Assembly: GCA_024195265.1 (NCBI GenBank)
Contig: JAJLRJ010000011.1
Coordinates: forward strand, 4,390,866 to 4,454,865
Reading direction: 5' to 3'
Source: Dendrophyllia cribrosa
Taxonomy: Eukaryota > Cnidaria > Anthozoa > Scleractinia > Dendrophylliidae
DNA length: 64,000 nt
Positions within the stretch are counted from its first letter, which is position 1. Each line of letters starts with the position of its first letter. The notes beneath the pieces are model-generated. The model made no database searches. It had not been told where the DNA came from and saw nothing but the letters and a program-made list of their open reading frames with translations. Shown here piece after piece: positions 45,388 through 54,226 of this stretch. The position numbers were made by a program, and so were the translations under genes.

Positions 45388-46074
45388 TTAGTTTCTCAAA
45401 TCGGACTTGGATGCTGCGGTGAGAAGACTTATCTTTTTTTGAAACTCTTGTTTGACTTCCTTGCGAAGTTCGTTTTTGAGTTTCTCGAGGTCTGGTGATT
45501 GTGTTTGAGTGGCAACGTCTTTTGATGCCTTTACACCATCCCTGATTGCAGCTTTGAGTTCGTGATATTTTTCCACCTCACGATTAATTATGGTGAATTC
45601 TGTATCACTGATCCTCTTGTCTTCCAGAGCCTTTGAGATTAGCTCATTGACAGTGTTGCGTTTAGCCAGTGCCAGTGTATAGATATTCTCATGCTTAGTC
45701 ACTTTCCTCTCTAGCCGCTTGTTGATAGCTGTAAAGCCAACAGAGGACAGCCCGCAAAGCGTGGCAACGCCCGCAAGTGCTGGACTTGCAACAATTCCGA
45801 ACCCAGTCAATGTAGTGGCAAGGGCTCCTGATGACAGCCCAACAGAAAGCGACCCAAGTCCAACCGCCAAGTAATGAACCAATGATTGGGTTCGTTTGTA
45901 TTTCTTTGCGACTTGCCTGTAGTGCTCGGCTTCGTCAGACAGTTCCTTAAGCAAGTCAGAAATCTTTTTGAGCCGGAAGTCTTCTGCATTGATTTGAGCG
46001 ATCTCACGCATAGGGTATAGCTGTTGTGTCTCGCTGTATTCGGGGGCCGATGGAAGCACGTTCGCAGAACTCAT
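45388..46074 (-). CDS. Membrane protein with hydrophobic hairpin between coiled coils
   Basis: 228 residues. Residues 30-62 are helical and charged, 66-116 form a Gly/Ala-rich hydrophobic hairpin (GLGSLSVGLSSGALATTLTG and beyond), and 117-220 are a long charged helix region (KRLERKVTKHENIY). This plan resembles SLATT-type or other pore-like membrane proteins, but no family was identified. The start has a TATATATACCC box 7 bases upstream on the minus strand, like its neighbours. It may act at the virion or host membrane. Confidence 0.6.
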   Translation of the reverse strand: MSSANVLPSAPEYSETQQLYPMREIAQINAEDFRLKKISDLLKELSDEAEHYRQVAKKYKRTQSLVHYLAVGLGSLSVGLSSGALATTLTGFGIVASPALAGVATLCGLSSVGFTAINKRLERKVTKHENIYTLALAKRNTVNELISKALEDKRISDTEFTIINREVEKYHELKAAIRDGVKASKDVATQTQSPDLEKLKNELRKEVKQEFQKKISLLTAASKSDLRN

Positions 46075-46097
46075 GGCGTGGGTATATATATGATTTT

Positions 46098-46760
46098 TTA
46101 ATTTATCTCAACTTCAAATTCCAAAGGCCTACCATTGAAGTTAAAGAGGTTGTCATCTTTATCCCGCACAGACAGTGTGATAGAGTTAACAAATTCGCCA
46201 GACGAGGTGTCACGCAAGACATGCTGTGGTGTTGGTTGGTAATGAACCTTTTCAAATGATTTCCCACGAATGTCGAAGCGCGCCAACACACTCGAAGGTT
46301 TGCCATTGAGCAAGTTCTGTTCTTTGTTAACCAGGTCGCAGTGGACAAAGTAAGTGCTTGGAGATGTAAACCCTTTGACAACTGCACTCCAAAACGGTGT
46401 ACCACTTATACCCAGAAAGTCTGTCAGATTTTTACTGAACGTTACATTATTGGGACTTTTAATTAACATTATTCCTTCTGCTGTGATTGTATCAACTGTT
46501 AGATCAATAACTGGTCTATTCGTTTTTATCTCAAGGAAATCTTTCACAATGTTATCCACTGTGTAAAACCCCGGAATTAAGAACACTTCAGTAATCTTTC
46601 CAGTACTGTCAGGCGCTGAGATAACCGCTCTTTCTTTCAAGTTGTACCACGAGTTGGTGAGTGAGGCAGACAGGCGCCGGATGTAATTGGACATCGGAAG
46701 TGCGTGATCAAAGTACACAGTGTGAGGGTTCGAAGTCGTGACAAATGTTAACACAACCAT
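46098..46760 (-). CDS. Candidate minor structural protein, paralogue 1
   Basis: 220 residues. It matches the next gene along its length, most clearly at the N terminus (MVVLTFVTTSNPHTVYFDHA) and over the last 80 residues (LLNGKPSS, ARFDIRGKSFEKV, VNSITLSVRDKDDNLF, PLEFEVEI). The beta-rich pattern suits a jelly-roll coat or fibre protein. Penton or minor capsid is the first guess from gene context. TATATATAC stands 10 bases before the ATG on the minus strand. Confidence 0.5.
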   Translation of the reverse strand: MVVLTFVTTSNPHTVYFDHALPMSNYIRRLSASLTNSWYNLKERAVISAPDSTGKITEVFLIPGFYTVDNIVKDFLEIKTNRPVIDLTVDTITAEGIMLIKSPNNVTFSKNLTDFLGISGTPFWSAVVKGFTSPSTYFVHCDLVNKEQNLLNGKPSSVLARFDIRGKSFEKVHYQPTPQHVLRDTSSGEFVNSITLSVRDKDDNLFNFNGRPLEFEVEIN

Positions 46761-46783
46761 GACAGATGCGAGTATATATAAGT

Positions 46784-47458
46784 TTATTTTATTTCAATTT
46801 CAAATTCCCAGGGCATGCCTTTGAAGCCAACGAGGTTGTTCTTTTCATCTCTGATCGACAGTGTGATGTCATTTACATGTTTACCAGAGCCATCGACACT
46901 ATGCCAGACGCCATGTTGGGCTACTTGGTAGTTGATCTTCTCAAAAGGTTTTCCGGTTACATCAAAACGAGCCAATAAGCTTGAAGGTTTGCCATTGAGA
47001 AGGTTCTGTTCTTTGTCAAGCAGATCGCAGTAGACAAAGTATGTGCCTGGAAGTTTGAAATCCTTTATGGTAAAATTAGGATATGTTTTTATGTCTATAT
47101 GAAACAATCTTGAGAGATTTGGGGAAACCCATATTATGTATTTTTGTCCTGGGTTTAAAATAGAAAGAACGCCAAGTTCATATGGTTTTGCCTGCAGAGC
47201 AATACCCTTTTCTTTAAATTTACCATTTATCATGTCTGCAAGGCTATTAGGAGTAACAAACCCAGGGCCAATGTCAATGATGGTAGTCTTTGGGTTATCA
47301 CCAGAAAGGACTGCGGCTATTTTCACTTTCTCTGACAAGTTATGCCACGAATTGTAAAACGAGGCAGACAGGAGGCGGATGTAATGTGCATTCTGGATCA
47401 CGTGATCAAAGTACAGAGTGTAGGGGTTCGAAGTTGTGGTAACTGTAAGCACAACCAT
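46784..47458 (-). CDS. Candidate minor structural protein, paralogue 2
   Basis: 224 residues from the ATG at 47458; an upstream in-frame ATG was rejected because a CATATACAC box precedes this one and the N terminus then aligns with paralogue 1 (MVVLTVTTTSNPYTLYFDHV). The C-terminal beta-rich half is well conserved with paralogue 1 and the middle is diverged. Tandem order and equal length indicate duplication within the element. Confidence 0.5.
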   Translation of the reverse strand: MVVLTVTTTSNPYTLYFDHVIQNAHYIRLLSASFYNSWHNLSEKVKIAAVLSGDNPKTTIIDIGPGFVTPNSLADMINGKFKEKGIALQAKPYELGVLSILNPGQKYIIWVSPNLSRLFHIDIKTYPNFTIKDFKLPGTYFVYCDLLDKEQNLLNGKPSSLLARFDVTGKPFEKINYQVAQHGVWHSVDGSGKHVNDITLSIRDEKNNLVGFKGMPWEFEIEIK

Positions 47459-47538
47459 GGTGTGTATATGTAAGTTTATTGGGAAAAACATAAATATATA
47501 CACAGGAAAACATTTTAAAATTATAATTATATACAATC
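47459..47538. promoter_or_regulatory. Bidirectional TATATA promoter region
   Basis: Only 80 bp separate the diverging ATGs. CATATACAC faces the minus gene and TTATATACAATC the plus gene. No CCAATTG block is present, unlike the left-end genes. Confidence 0.55.
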
Positions 47539-49101
47539 ATGTTTGGCGGACGGCCTGGTGGATTTAACCCTAATTCAAATCTTGGCATAAACATCGGCGG
47601 CCACAATTACGGACCCCCACCCCCTTTTTATTCGCCTCCAAACGTCTATACTCATGTAAAGCCAAAGCCGCCACCCCCTAATCCTGAAATTGCTTGGTTG
47701 AGTTCGCCGGAGGCTGCCAAGCTCTCTGCCGCAGCCAAGGCCAAGGCGATCTCAGACTTCAAAAGGCGTTTCCCGCGCGCCGATATGTCTCACTTTGAAG
47801 TTCAAGTAGATTTTGGCGACGACCACAAAACCGCCACAGGGGAAGTGCTTTACAAAAAGGGCCCTGGCTCATGGGCGCTCGTTGCAAGAATGCCCCACAA
47901 AGATTGGACTCAAAAGACCGAAAGAGACGCTCTTGGCCTTCATTATGACGGTAGTTTCCCTTATCAGTTATCGTTGGGGCAACAAATGTTATCAATCCCG
48001 GCTGTTGCTTTCTCCACCACAATAGACAAAGACATGATGATTGGCGCAATCTTAAATGACAAAGAGCAAAAGATTTACGTTACGCCAACTGATTATTTCA
48101 CAACGAAATACAGAAATATCTTCAGGGACACGCAGATTTCATTCACAACCGCGAAATACGGACGAAAGTGGCTCGGTGGGCCGCACATGAGTTTTTGGCC
48201 ACAACAACTCTCCTTCGCCCTGTGGTGTGCAACAACCGGCTGTGGAATCTCGCGCGACATTCTATTCGATAAGAACTCCAGTCTATCCCTAACACCACAG
48301 TTAAGGTCGTTTTACCGGTTTCACGTTTATTTCACAACAAGGCGAATTCTTTACCAGATGGGCGGGGAACAAAGCGTGAGTGCTTTGCCAGACGACCCTC
48401 CATTCAACCAGAAAGACAACAAGTACAACATCGACGCGTACAAGAAGATTTGCATAGAGTTTGGCATCGACCCCAGTTCTGACTTCCGTTACACATACGG
48501 CAAGAATCACGGGCTTGGGAATGTCTACATTTGGGAATACGGTGGTGGCCCCATCTCTACCGATTACACTTATCCAGACTCTGATCTAGCTCTGTTCGAT
48601 GATGAGCGCGTGACTGACAGAAAAGACCCCAACTATCGCGCCAATGGAATAACTTTCGTCCGCAACGATCAAGGGGCGGACACCCAGTTCGAGCACTTTG
48701 TGCCAAATTACGCACAGGGGCTAACACAGCCAGGGCTCGCGCGTATGAACCAATCAATCGAGGCCTTTGTGTACTGCATTCTTGGTTCACAAGCCAAAAC
48801 CCGCAGCAGCATCATTGGAAGAGGAGGCCGGGCCTTCGAAACGCAGAGCGTCGTCCTCACCCATCTAGAGGAGGCCATAATACTGAACGACATCGCAACA
48901 AGCGTACAGCGTTACCAGCTTGCCATCCAAGCAACGAAAGTGCGCTTAGACTTTGCGACAGCACCCGGAAGCTGGCTCATGCCATCGCGCATGATTATCA
49001 ACACAGAGAGCGTGATCGGGTATAACAACAACCCACACCACAACCCACACCCACACCCACAGCCCCAACACCCGCACCACAGCCAGACTCACATCACGTA
49101 A
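47539..49101 (+). CDS. 520-residue protein of the viral element, probably frameshifted at its C terminus
   Basis: Starts MFGGRPGGFNPNSN with a Gly/Pro-rich first 50 residues, then a well-folded-looking body of about 420 residues with many aromatic residues and no recognised domain. It is the largest intact frame here and is likely structural or virion-associated. The last 24 residues are His/Pro-rich (PHHNPHPHPQPQHPHH). In another frame the same DNA and the next 60 bases encode a Pro/Thr-rich stretch and a hydrophobic segment of about 17 residues ending at 49163, five bases before the converging gene. An indel near 49025 probably removed a C-terminal membrane anchor. Confidence 0.55.
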   Translation: MFGGRPGGFNPNSNLGINIGGHNYGPPPPFYSPPNVYTHVKPKPPPPNPEIAWLSSPEAAKLSAAAKAKAISDFKRRFPRADMSHFEVQVDFGDDHKTATGEVLYKKGPGSWALVARMPHKDWTQKTERDALGLHYDGSFPYQLSLGQQMLSIPAVAFSTTIDKDMMIGAILNDKEQKIYVTPTDYFTTKYRNIFRDTQISFTTAKYGRKWLGGPHMSFWPQQLSFALWCATTGCGISRDILFDKNSSLSLTPQLRSFYRFHVYFTTRRILYQMGGEQSVSALPDDPPFNQKDNKYNIDAYKKICIEFGIDPSSDFRYTYGKNHGLGNVYIWEYGGGPISTDYTYPDSDLALFDDERVTDRKDPNYRANGITFVRNDQGADTQFEHFVPNYAQGLTQPGLARMNQSIEAFVYCILGSQAKTRSSIIGRGGRAFETQSVVLTHLEEAIILNDIATSVQRYQLAIQATKVRLDFATAPGSWLMPSRMIINTESVIGYNNNPHHNPHPHPQPQHPHHSQTHIT

Positions 49102-49167
49102 ACAAGACACTTATTGGTGTGGGTGTGATTGTTTTGGCAGGGCTTTTCGTTTGGTTAAGATAAGTGT

Positions 49168-49707
49168 TCAAGACTTCGCACGCTTGGTGATCCTTTCAAC
49201 AAGGAAGGCCACCACGGCAAGGATGAGCAGCCGGGCGTGTTTACCCAGATATGAGATGACCGACCCAGCCGCTTTGAAGATGAAGCCCACAATTGAGCCA
49301 ATGAGGCCAGGCAGTGCGCTGGCTGCCTTTTTGCCAAGCTCTTTAAGGCCATTGCCAATAGCCTTGGTGGCCTTTGCCAGGCCGTTCAAGGTGGCGAGTA
49401 CCACAGCGCTGATGGTAATGCCAGCTGCCAGAACAATCGCTTGCAGGGTCCATCCGTATTTCTTGAAAATCCTTTTCACCCGCTCGCGAAGGGGGAGTTT
49501 TTCCTCAAGGCGCTCTCTCTCGGTTTCAACCTCGTCTCTTATCTCGGTGTTTTCTTGGATCCTATCACGGGCTCGTTGGCGGGTAGAAGGCTCCTCATTT
49601 TCATTTTCCGCAACCCCCCGGTCCTCTTCGATTTGCCTGTCAAGAGCTGCAACCTCATCATCCTTTTGTTGGATTAGTTCTGTTCTCTTTGGCCCAAGGG
49701 TTTTCAT
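49168..49707 (-). CDS. Membrane protein with N-terminal charged coiled coil
   Basis: 179 residues. Residues 1-80 are highly charged helix (DEVAALDRQIEEDR, ETERERLEEK). Three hydrophobic segments follow at about 88-108, 132-153 and 158-171, separated by Lys-rich turns, and the end is basic (ERITKRAKS). Its ATG overlaps the stop of the upstream gene as ATGA (49704-49707), with no TATATA box of its own, so it may be translated from the same mRNA by reinitiation. Family not recognised. Confidence 0.55.
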   Translation of the reverse strand: MKTLGPKRTELIQQKDDEVAALDRQIEEDRGVAENENEEPSTRQRARDRIQENTEIRDEVETERERLEEKLPLRERVKRIFKKYGWTLQAIVLAAGITISAVVLATLNGLAKATKAIGNGLKELGKKAASALPGLIGSIVGFIFKAAGSVISYLGKHARLLILAVVAFLVERITKRAKS

Positions 49708-50168
49708 ATCGGTTTTTGATATCTTTGGGTTAATTGTCCCATCAGTTTACCCCTATATTTGGCTGCTGTGGAGATTCTGAGCTTTAGCCATTTTCCGTTT
49801 TTCCCATATTCTGGGTATTTTTTCTGTAGAGCGACATTTGCATCTTCCACGTTTGCAAACTCACGAAAGGTGTCTCTAGAGGCATTCTCAATGAAAGAGG
49901 TTTCCGCAGTGCGGGAGCCTTGTTGATCTGGGGGCAGTCTTGTTACCATAGGCACTTGTTCGCCAGCCGGGGTTGAAGAAGTGCCTGGTTCAGGAGGTTG
50001 TGTGGTGTTGGGGTCTGGATCTTGGAGGGCCTTGGCAAATTCATTGTATTCTTCTTCTGTCATACCATATTGCCCCCATGGGGTGTTCTCGTCATCATCG
50101 TCATTCCCTGTGTCTTTTGGGTTGAGAGGGGTTTCCTCAGTTGCATCGAATTCGCCGCCTTCATTCAT
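49704..50168 (-). CDS. Acidic protein with basic C-terminal domain, unrecognised
   Basis: 154 residues. The first 80 are acidic and Pro/Thr-rich (NDDDDENTPWGQYGM, PPEPGTSSTPAG). The last 55 form a compact basic domain (KKYPEYGKNGKWLKL, RISTAAKYRGKLMGQL). It starts 43 bases from the diverging capsid gene, with TATATATC before its ATG. Its position beside the capsid gene suggests a virion or scaffold role, but that is only inference. Confidence 0.5.
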   Translation of the reverse strand: MNEGGEFDATEETPLNPKDTGNDDDDENTPWGQYGMTEEEYNEFAKALQDPDPNTTQPPEPGTSSTPAGEQVPMVTRLPPDQQGSRTAETSFIENASRDTFREFANVEDANVALQKKYPEYGKNGKWLKLRISTAAKYRGKLMGQLTQRYQKPI

Positions 50169-50211
50169 GATGATATATAAATATAAATTTTAAAAAACAC
50201 AAATATATACC
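50169..50211. promoter_or_regulatory. Bidirectional TATATA promoter between acidic-protein and capsid genes
   Basis: 43 bases of almost pure A/T hold TATATATC facing the minus gene and ATATATACC immediately before the capsid ATG at 50212. Confidence 0.6.
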
Positions 50212-51036
50212 ATGGCTGTGCAACCGAATCTACTTCCATCTCACAGTGAAAAGACACTGGGCGCCATGAAGGCAGAGCGAACCGTTAAACGCATCACATT
50301 CAACCCTTCTGAGGCCAATCCCGGCGAGACACTGTACGTCTCGGTGCCTAAGCTGGGCGAGCACGATGTCATTGTGACCGGCTCACTTGCACTGGTGTTT
50401 AACATCAGCCTAGTCGGCGGCCACGCTAATAACTATTTCGTGCAAAATGTTTCTCGGGCCCTGGTGGACAGGTTCGTTGTAAAGTTTGCCGCCACCACTG
50501 TCCAGGACACGGTTGGGTACGACATCTACAAGATCTTCGAGGACTTATTCAAATCAACCGATGAGCGGGACAACATGCTTATGGAGGGCATCCAGAGTGT
50601 GGGTTTGTGTAAGATCCGCTCTGGTGCTGGCGACAAGCCGACCTCAGGCGTGGATGCGGAGACCAAGCTTGAGACAATATACAAGAATAAGTATCGCATC
50701 AAACTGGATCACCAAATCTTAACTGATCACGGGATCATGTACCCTCAAGCGTTATATAACGATCTGGTCTTCGAACTAACCCTCGCCCCCGCAAGCCAAG
50801 TTGTCCGTGGCTCAGATACAAGCAAGCTTGTGTACAAGCTGGAAAACCTCCAGCTGGAGTATGAGACGATCAGAAGTAAGAGTCTGGCCGACGAAGCAAC
50901 AAGCTCTTACACTAGCGGTAAGGAGTTCGCCTATGACCTCGTAATGCGAGATCGGGTGCATCCCTTCTGCCAATTGGACAAATCTCATCCCCCGTATATA
51001 CCGAACCAACATGGCAATGACGACACAAGGACTTGA
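50212..51036 (+). pseudogene. Truncated major capsid protein of Polinton-like type
   Basis: About 252 residues of capsid-like sequence. Features that suggest a double-jelly-roll major capsid protein are the early GETLYVSVPKLG strand, VQNVSRALVDRFVVKF, TVGYDIYKIFEDLF and IKLDHQILTDHG, followed by LVFELTLAPASQVV. In related elements this protein is substantially longer; the second half is missing. At about 50965 the sequence jumps into a copy of 44119-44349, adding about 22 foreign residues before a stop. The junction shares tctgcc between both partners. A capsid could not be built from this copy. Confidence 0.6.
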
Positions 51037-51190
51037 CTTCAATCCAAAGAATCAAGACTACTTTGGTGATTGGTTGCTGTCTTTTGGTGAATCTCATTGG
51101 GACTATTTGTCAGACTTGATCAAGGATTACATCCTTGAACTGGTTGAAAGGAGTATTCAGCGTGATTTGGCGGCCAAGGCCCTTCATCAA
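50965..51190 (+). repeat. Duplicated segment of the zinc-finger gene at the right end
   Basis: Near-identical to 44119-44345, including the promoter, the ATG (51011) and the first 60 codons of the zinc-finger gene. Viral sequence stops at about 51190. The gene copy reads 66 codons and ends in flanking DNA. Confidence 0.85.
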
Positions 51191-51857
51191 CAGCAACACT
51201 TTCCATGGTAACCCCAAATATGGAGCCACGAAAACCTATGGATCGTTTATATGCAGAAAATCACTCAAAAACGTAAAAAGTCACTGACGACAATGAGTTA
51301 ATACCTACTGTGATTTCGATATATTAAAATGTCTAAAATTCTTACGTGGCTCCGAGGCTTAGGAAAATAACATTAAACAAAATAAATCGCATCATGGATG
51401 ACTTATTAATTTATTTTGTTTTATTCCCCTAAGCCTCGGAGACAAGTTAGAATTTTAGTAGTAGAAATTTGCCTATTGCATGAGCCATGTTTTGATTCTG
51501 TAAGTTTCAAGGAGATTTTAGTCTTTTTTGGTAAAAAAACATACAGCATTTTAAATTTCCTTTACTTATTCACAAAATAATACTAAAACACCAAAAGAAA
51601 GTAATCGCCTAATTCTTGAAATAAGAACAAATCATGGTCCTTTCTAACCCAGTTTGGAACTCGGAAATGTGGGAACTTAAAAATTATACCAGTTGCAATT
51701 CATTCAGATCCAATCCGTTTACTACGAGAGACACTTGCCGACAGTTTTGGTACACTAGCTGGGTGATGATTTATCACAAAATGGAACCATATTAATAAAA
51801 ATATGAACATTTTTGGGTTTTTGAAATCACATCAAATCTCGTGACACGGCCCTTTTA
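51191..51857. other. Flanking DNA with one hairpin
   Basis: 51353-51438 contains an inverted pair (cgaggcttaggaaaataaca and tattcccctaagcctcg). Otherwise A/T-rich, without a supported gene. Confidence 0.5.
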
Positions 51858-53100
51858 CAGCGGTGCTCCGTCACGCGTGACCAGTAAATTCCGAGATTTC
51901 AAACAATGTGTCAAGTTTTGTTTACCATATTTGGGCATTTTAGTGTGTTCTGGGAAATTTGAAGAGAGATTGCAAAGTTCAAAGGGAGATTTGAAAATTT
52001 CAACGCATTTTACCAATGTTCAGACCGATTGATTATAATGCTCTAGGTCGGGAGTTCAGGCCAGGTAGACCTCTCAGTAAGGAAATAAGAAGACGGATAG
52101 TTGGCATGTATTTCAACGGAGAAGGACCGAGGGCAATCTCAAGAGTTGTTCGTGTTACTCATGGCGGCGTATGTGGCATTATTCGCCATTATCAAACGTA
52201 CGGTACATATGCTCCCTTTAGTCAAGGAGGACGAAGTTATCCTTCTAAACTTTCAGACAACGTTCTAGAATCCATAGAATTGTTCAAATTGATGAAACCT
52301 AGCATGTTTGGAAAGGAAATACGTGAAAGACTGTTGAACGATGGCGTATGTGACGGGCGAAGCTTACCGGCTTTGTCCACGGTCAACAAGGGAATTGTAA
52401 ACAAGCTCCGAATGTCATACAAAAAACTAACTGTCATACCTGGAGAGAGCCAAAGTGATGCTAATGTCGAGAAGTGCAACGAGTATCTTGAACTTACCTC
52501 GAGAATTGATCCATGCAAACTTCATTTCTTTGATGAATCTTCTGTGATAAAAACTACCGGAAATCGTCGATATGGTCACAGTTTTGTTGGACAGCGTGCA
52601 ATAGAAGTCCAGCGCTACGCATCGAATGCTAACTATACTGTAAACCTTTTGCAAAGTCTGCGTGGGATCGATTATTATAACATACTGATAGGCCCATCCA
52701 ATGGCGACGAGTTGGTGAGTTTTTTTGAATATGTGTTGGAAACTGAAGACGCATTGGGGGCGCCAATCCTTATGCCGGATGATGTAGTTGTAATGGACAA
52801 CTGCGGCTTTCACCATGGAAGAGTGACTGAGAGGGCACTAAGAGATATTTTGGAAGATGCAGGGGCTCAACTAGTCTTTCAGCCTCCATATTCACCCCAT
52901 TTAAACCCATGCGAGTATTCTTTTGGGCAAATGAAAAGGCACTTGCAATATGATGAGGCCTTTTCTGAATCATTTACTGAAGTTGCTATTATGCAGGCAT
53001 TAAGTATGATAAATATAAGAGACTGCATCAATTACTTTAAGCATTGTGGATACTTGCTTTAATTTAGTTTCTGTTTAGGTGCCACAAGCAGATTTCTCTT
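51858..53100 (+). mobile_element. Tc1/mariner-like transposon, left end and transposase
   Basis: The left end cagcggtgctccgtcacgcg follows a TA dinucleotide (51856-51857), the target of this superfamily. The transposase follows at 52016. No matching right end was found before the MITE at 54597, so the copy looks truncated on the right. The right border given is only the end of clear content. Confidence 0.7.
52016..53062 (+). CDS. Tc1/mariner-like transposase with Pax-like paired domain
   Basis: 348 residues, intact. Residues 8-72 resemble a Pax paired domain: GRPLSKEIRRRIVGMYFNGE, then ISRVVRVTHGGV and YQTYGTYAP. The catalytic triad is D173 (HFFDESS), D261 (VVMDNCGFHH) and E300 (SPHLNPCEYSF), giving 38 residues between the second D and E (DD38E by this count) rather than the 34 of classic Tc1. 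It binds the element's terminal repeats and cuts and pastes at TA. All catalytic residues are present, so the protein may be active even though the right end of the element is missing. Confidence 0.85.
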   Translation: MFRPIDYNALGREFRPGRPLSKEIRRRIVGMYFNGEGPRAISRVVRVTHGGVCGIIRHYQTYGTYAPFSQGGRSYPSKLSDNVLESIELFKLMKPSMFGKEIRERLLNDGVCDGRSLPALSTVNKGIVNKLRMSYKKLTVIPGESQSDANVEKCNEYLELTSRIDPCKLHFFDESSVIKTTGNRRYGHSFVGQRAIEVQRYASNANYTVNLLQSLRGIDYYNILIGPSNGDELVSFFEYVLETEDALGAPILMPDDVVVMDNCGFHHGRVTERALRDILEDAGAQLVFQPPYSPHLNPCEYSFGQMKRHLQYDEAFSESFTEVAIMQALSMINIRDCINYFKHCGYLL

Positions 53101-53506
53101 TGTCAAAAGGGAAGATCATAGGGAATTTTGCTAGCAAAATATTATAGAAGTAGCAAGTGAAAGTTCAGCTTATTACTATTGAATTAATCATGTTTCACTA
53201 TTTAACAAACAATATTGAATTTTTGATTTTTTATGACTTAATTGTCAGTTCATTGATGTTCATTGTCAATCCTTTTAGCGAAAAAAAAAAAATGAAATAT
53301 AGAATGGAGAGCAAGGGTGGTGCAGTGGAGCAAGCATTTGTCTCCCACCAATATGGCTGGCCCTGGGCCTAGTGGTTGCATAAAGCAACTTAAGATATCA
53401 GATAAGTATTAAGTGTGATTTTTCTGCAACCATTAACTTTGTCCCAGAGGATTTTCTAGCATGGTATCACGGATAACTCAGCAGAAGATGGATCACAAGT
53501 GTGTGC

Positions 53507-53696
53507 AGGGCGTAGCTAGGATTGTTAAAGGGGGGGGGGGGGGGAGGTGTCACACCCAGGGTACTTACCAGATTGCCATGTTGACATCCACGCTGTTTTG
53601 CTACATTTATCTCACAAAGGGGGGGGGGGGGGGGGGGGGGTCACAGGCACCCCAAGCCCCCCCCCCCCCCCCCCCCCCCCAAGCTATGCCCCTGGT
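53507..53696. mobile_element. MITE with paired G-run and C-run
   Basis: Ends cagggcgtagct and agctatgcccctg are inverted. Inside are G-runs at 53530-53543 and 53620-53640 and a C-run at 53658-53680 that can pair with them. Open frames through the runs are not genes. Confidence 0.7.
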
Positions 53697-53995
53697 GTGA
53701 AACACAAGAGTGCACAAGTGAACCCTTCAGAACACAAGGAATGGTTGCAAAGAAGTCCCACTAACATGTAATCTTAAGTTGCTATCCCTAGAAGCAATGT
53801 CGTAAGTGGGTTTAGTTTGCTGTTGGTTTTCATCCTTGGTCTAAGAGGCCTTTCTCTGGGTTTTCCTGTTTCCCTCCTCAAAAACCAACACTTCCACATT
53901 TCATTTAGATCTAGCATGCACAAACATGTTAAATGAGTTAATAAGAATTTCATAGTTACAAGTGTTAAAAATATTTTTTACAACCAAAAGCTTAT
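53697..53995. other. Interval without a supported gene
   Basis: About 300 bases between two MITEs with no clear feature. Confidence 0.5.
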
Positions 53996-54226
53996 AATAG
54001 ACCAATTTACAGTTGCCTACTTAGTTAAACCTGCCCTTTGTGTGGAAACGAGGCTGGAGTTGACCTTGTTTTGATACAAACCTTTTCATATGTAAATAAT
54101 GTTATTATGCTAACATGATTTACATATAAAAAGCAGGAAGGTTTTTATCAAAACAAAGTCAACTCCAGCCTTGCTTTCACTCAAAGGCCAGGGTACTAAG
54201 CACACAACTGTAAAATAGTCTATTAG
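53996..54226. mobile_element. MITE with TAATAGACCAATTTACAGTT ends
   Basis: Left taatagaccaatttacagtt and right aactgtaaaatagtctatta are inverted; gaggctggagttgaccttg pairs with aagtcaactccagccttgc inside. Its terminal taatagacc resembles the MITE at 38692. Confidence 0.85.

Larger units (their letters stand above)
42609..51190. mobile_element. Incomplete Polinton-like viral element
   Basis: An 8.6-kb block of intronless, closely packed genes on both strands differs sharply from its surroundings. Neighbouring 3' ends nearly touch (44617/44614; 49163/49168) and promoters are only 40-80 bp long. Contents include a double-jelly-roll-type capsid protein, two paralogous candidate structural proteins, membrane proteins and zinc-ribbon or zinc-finger proteins, a set seen in Polinton-like viruses. 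No DNA polymerase, integrase, packaging ATPase or long terminal repeat is visible. The right end is a rearranged duplication of an internal segment. It is best seen as a decaying endogenous copy; some genes are broken. Confidence 0.65.

Noticed and set aside
42609..51190. Complete Polinton
   Set aside because: I looked for DNA polymerase B, integrase, packaging ATPase and long terminal repeats and saw none.
53461..53771. Gly- and Pro-run open frames
   Set aside because: They translate G-runs and C-runs inside a MITE.
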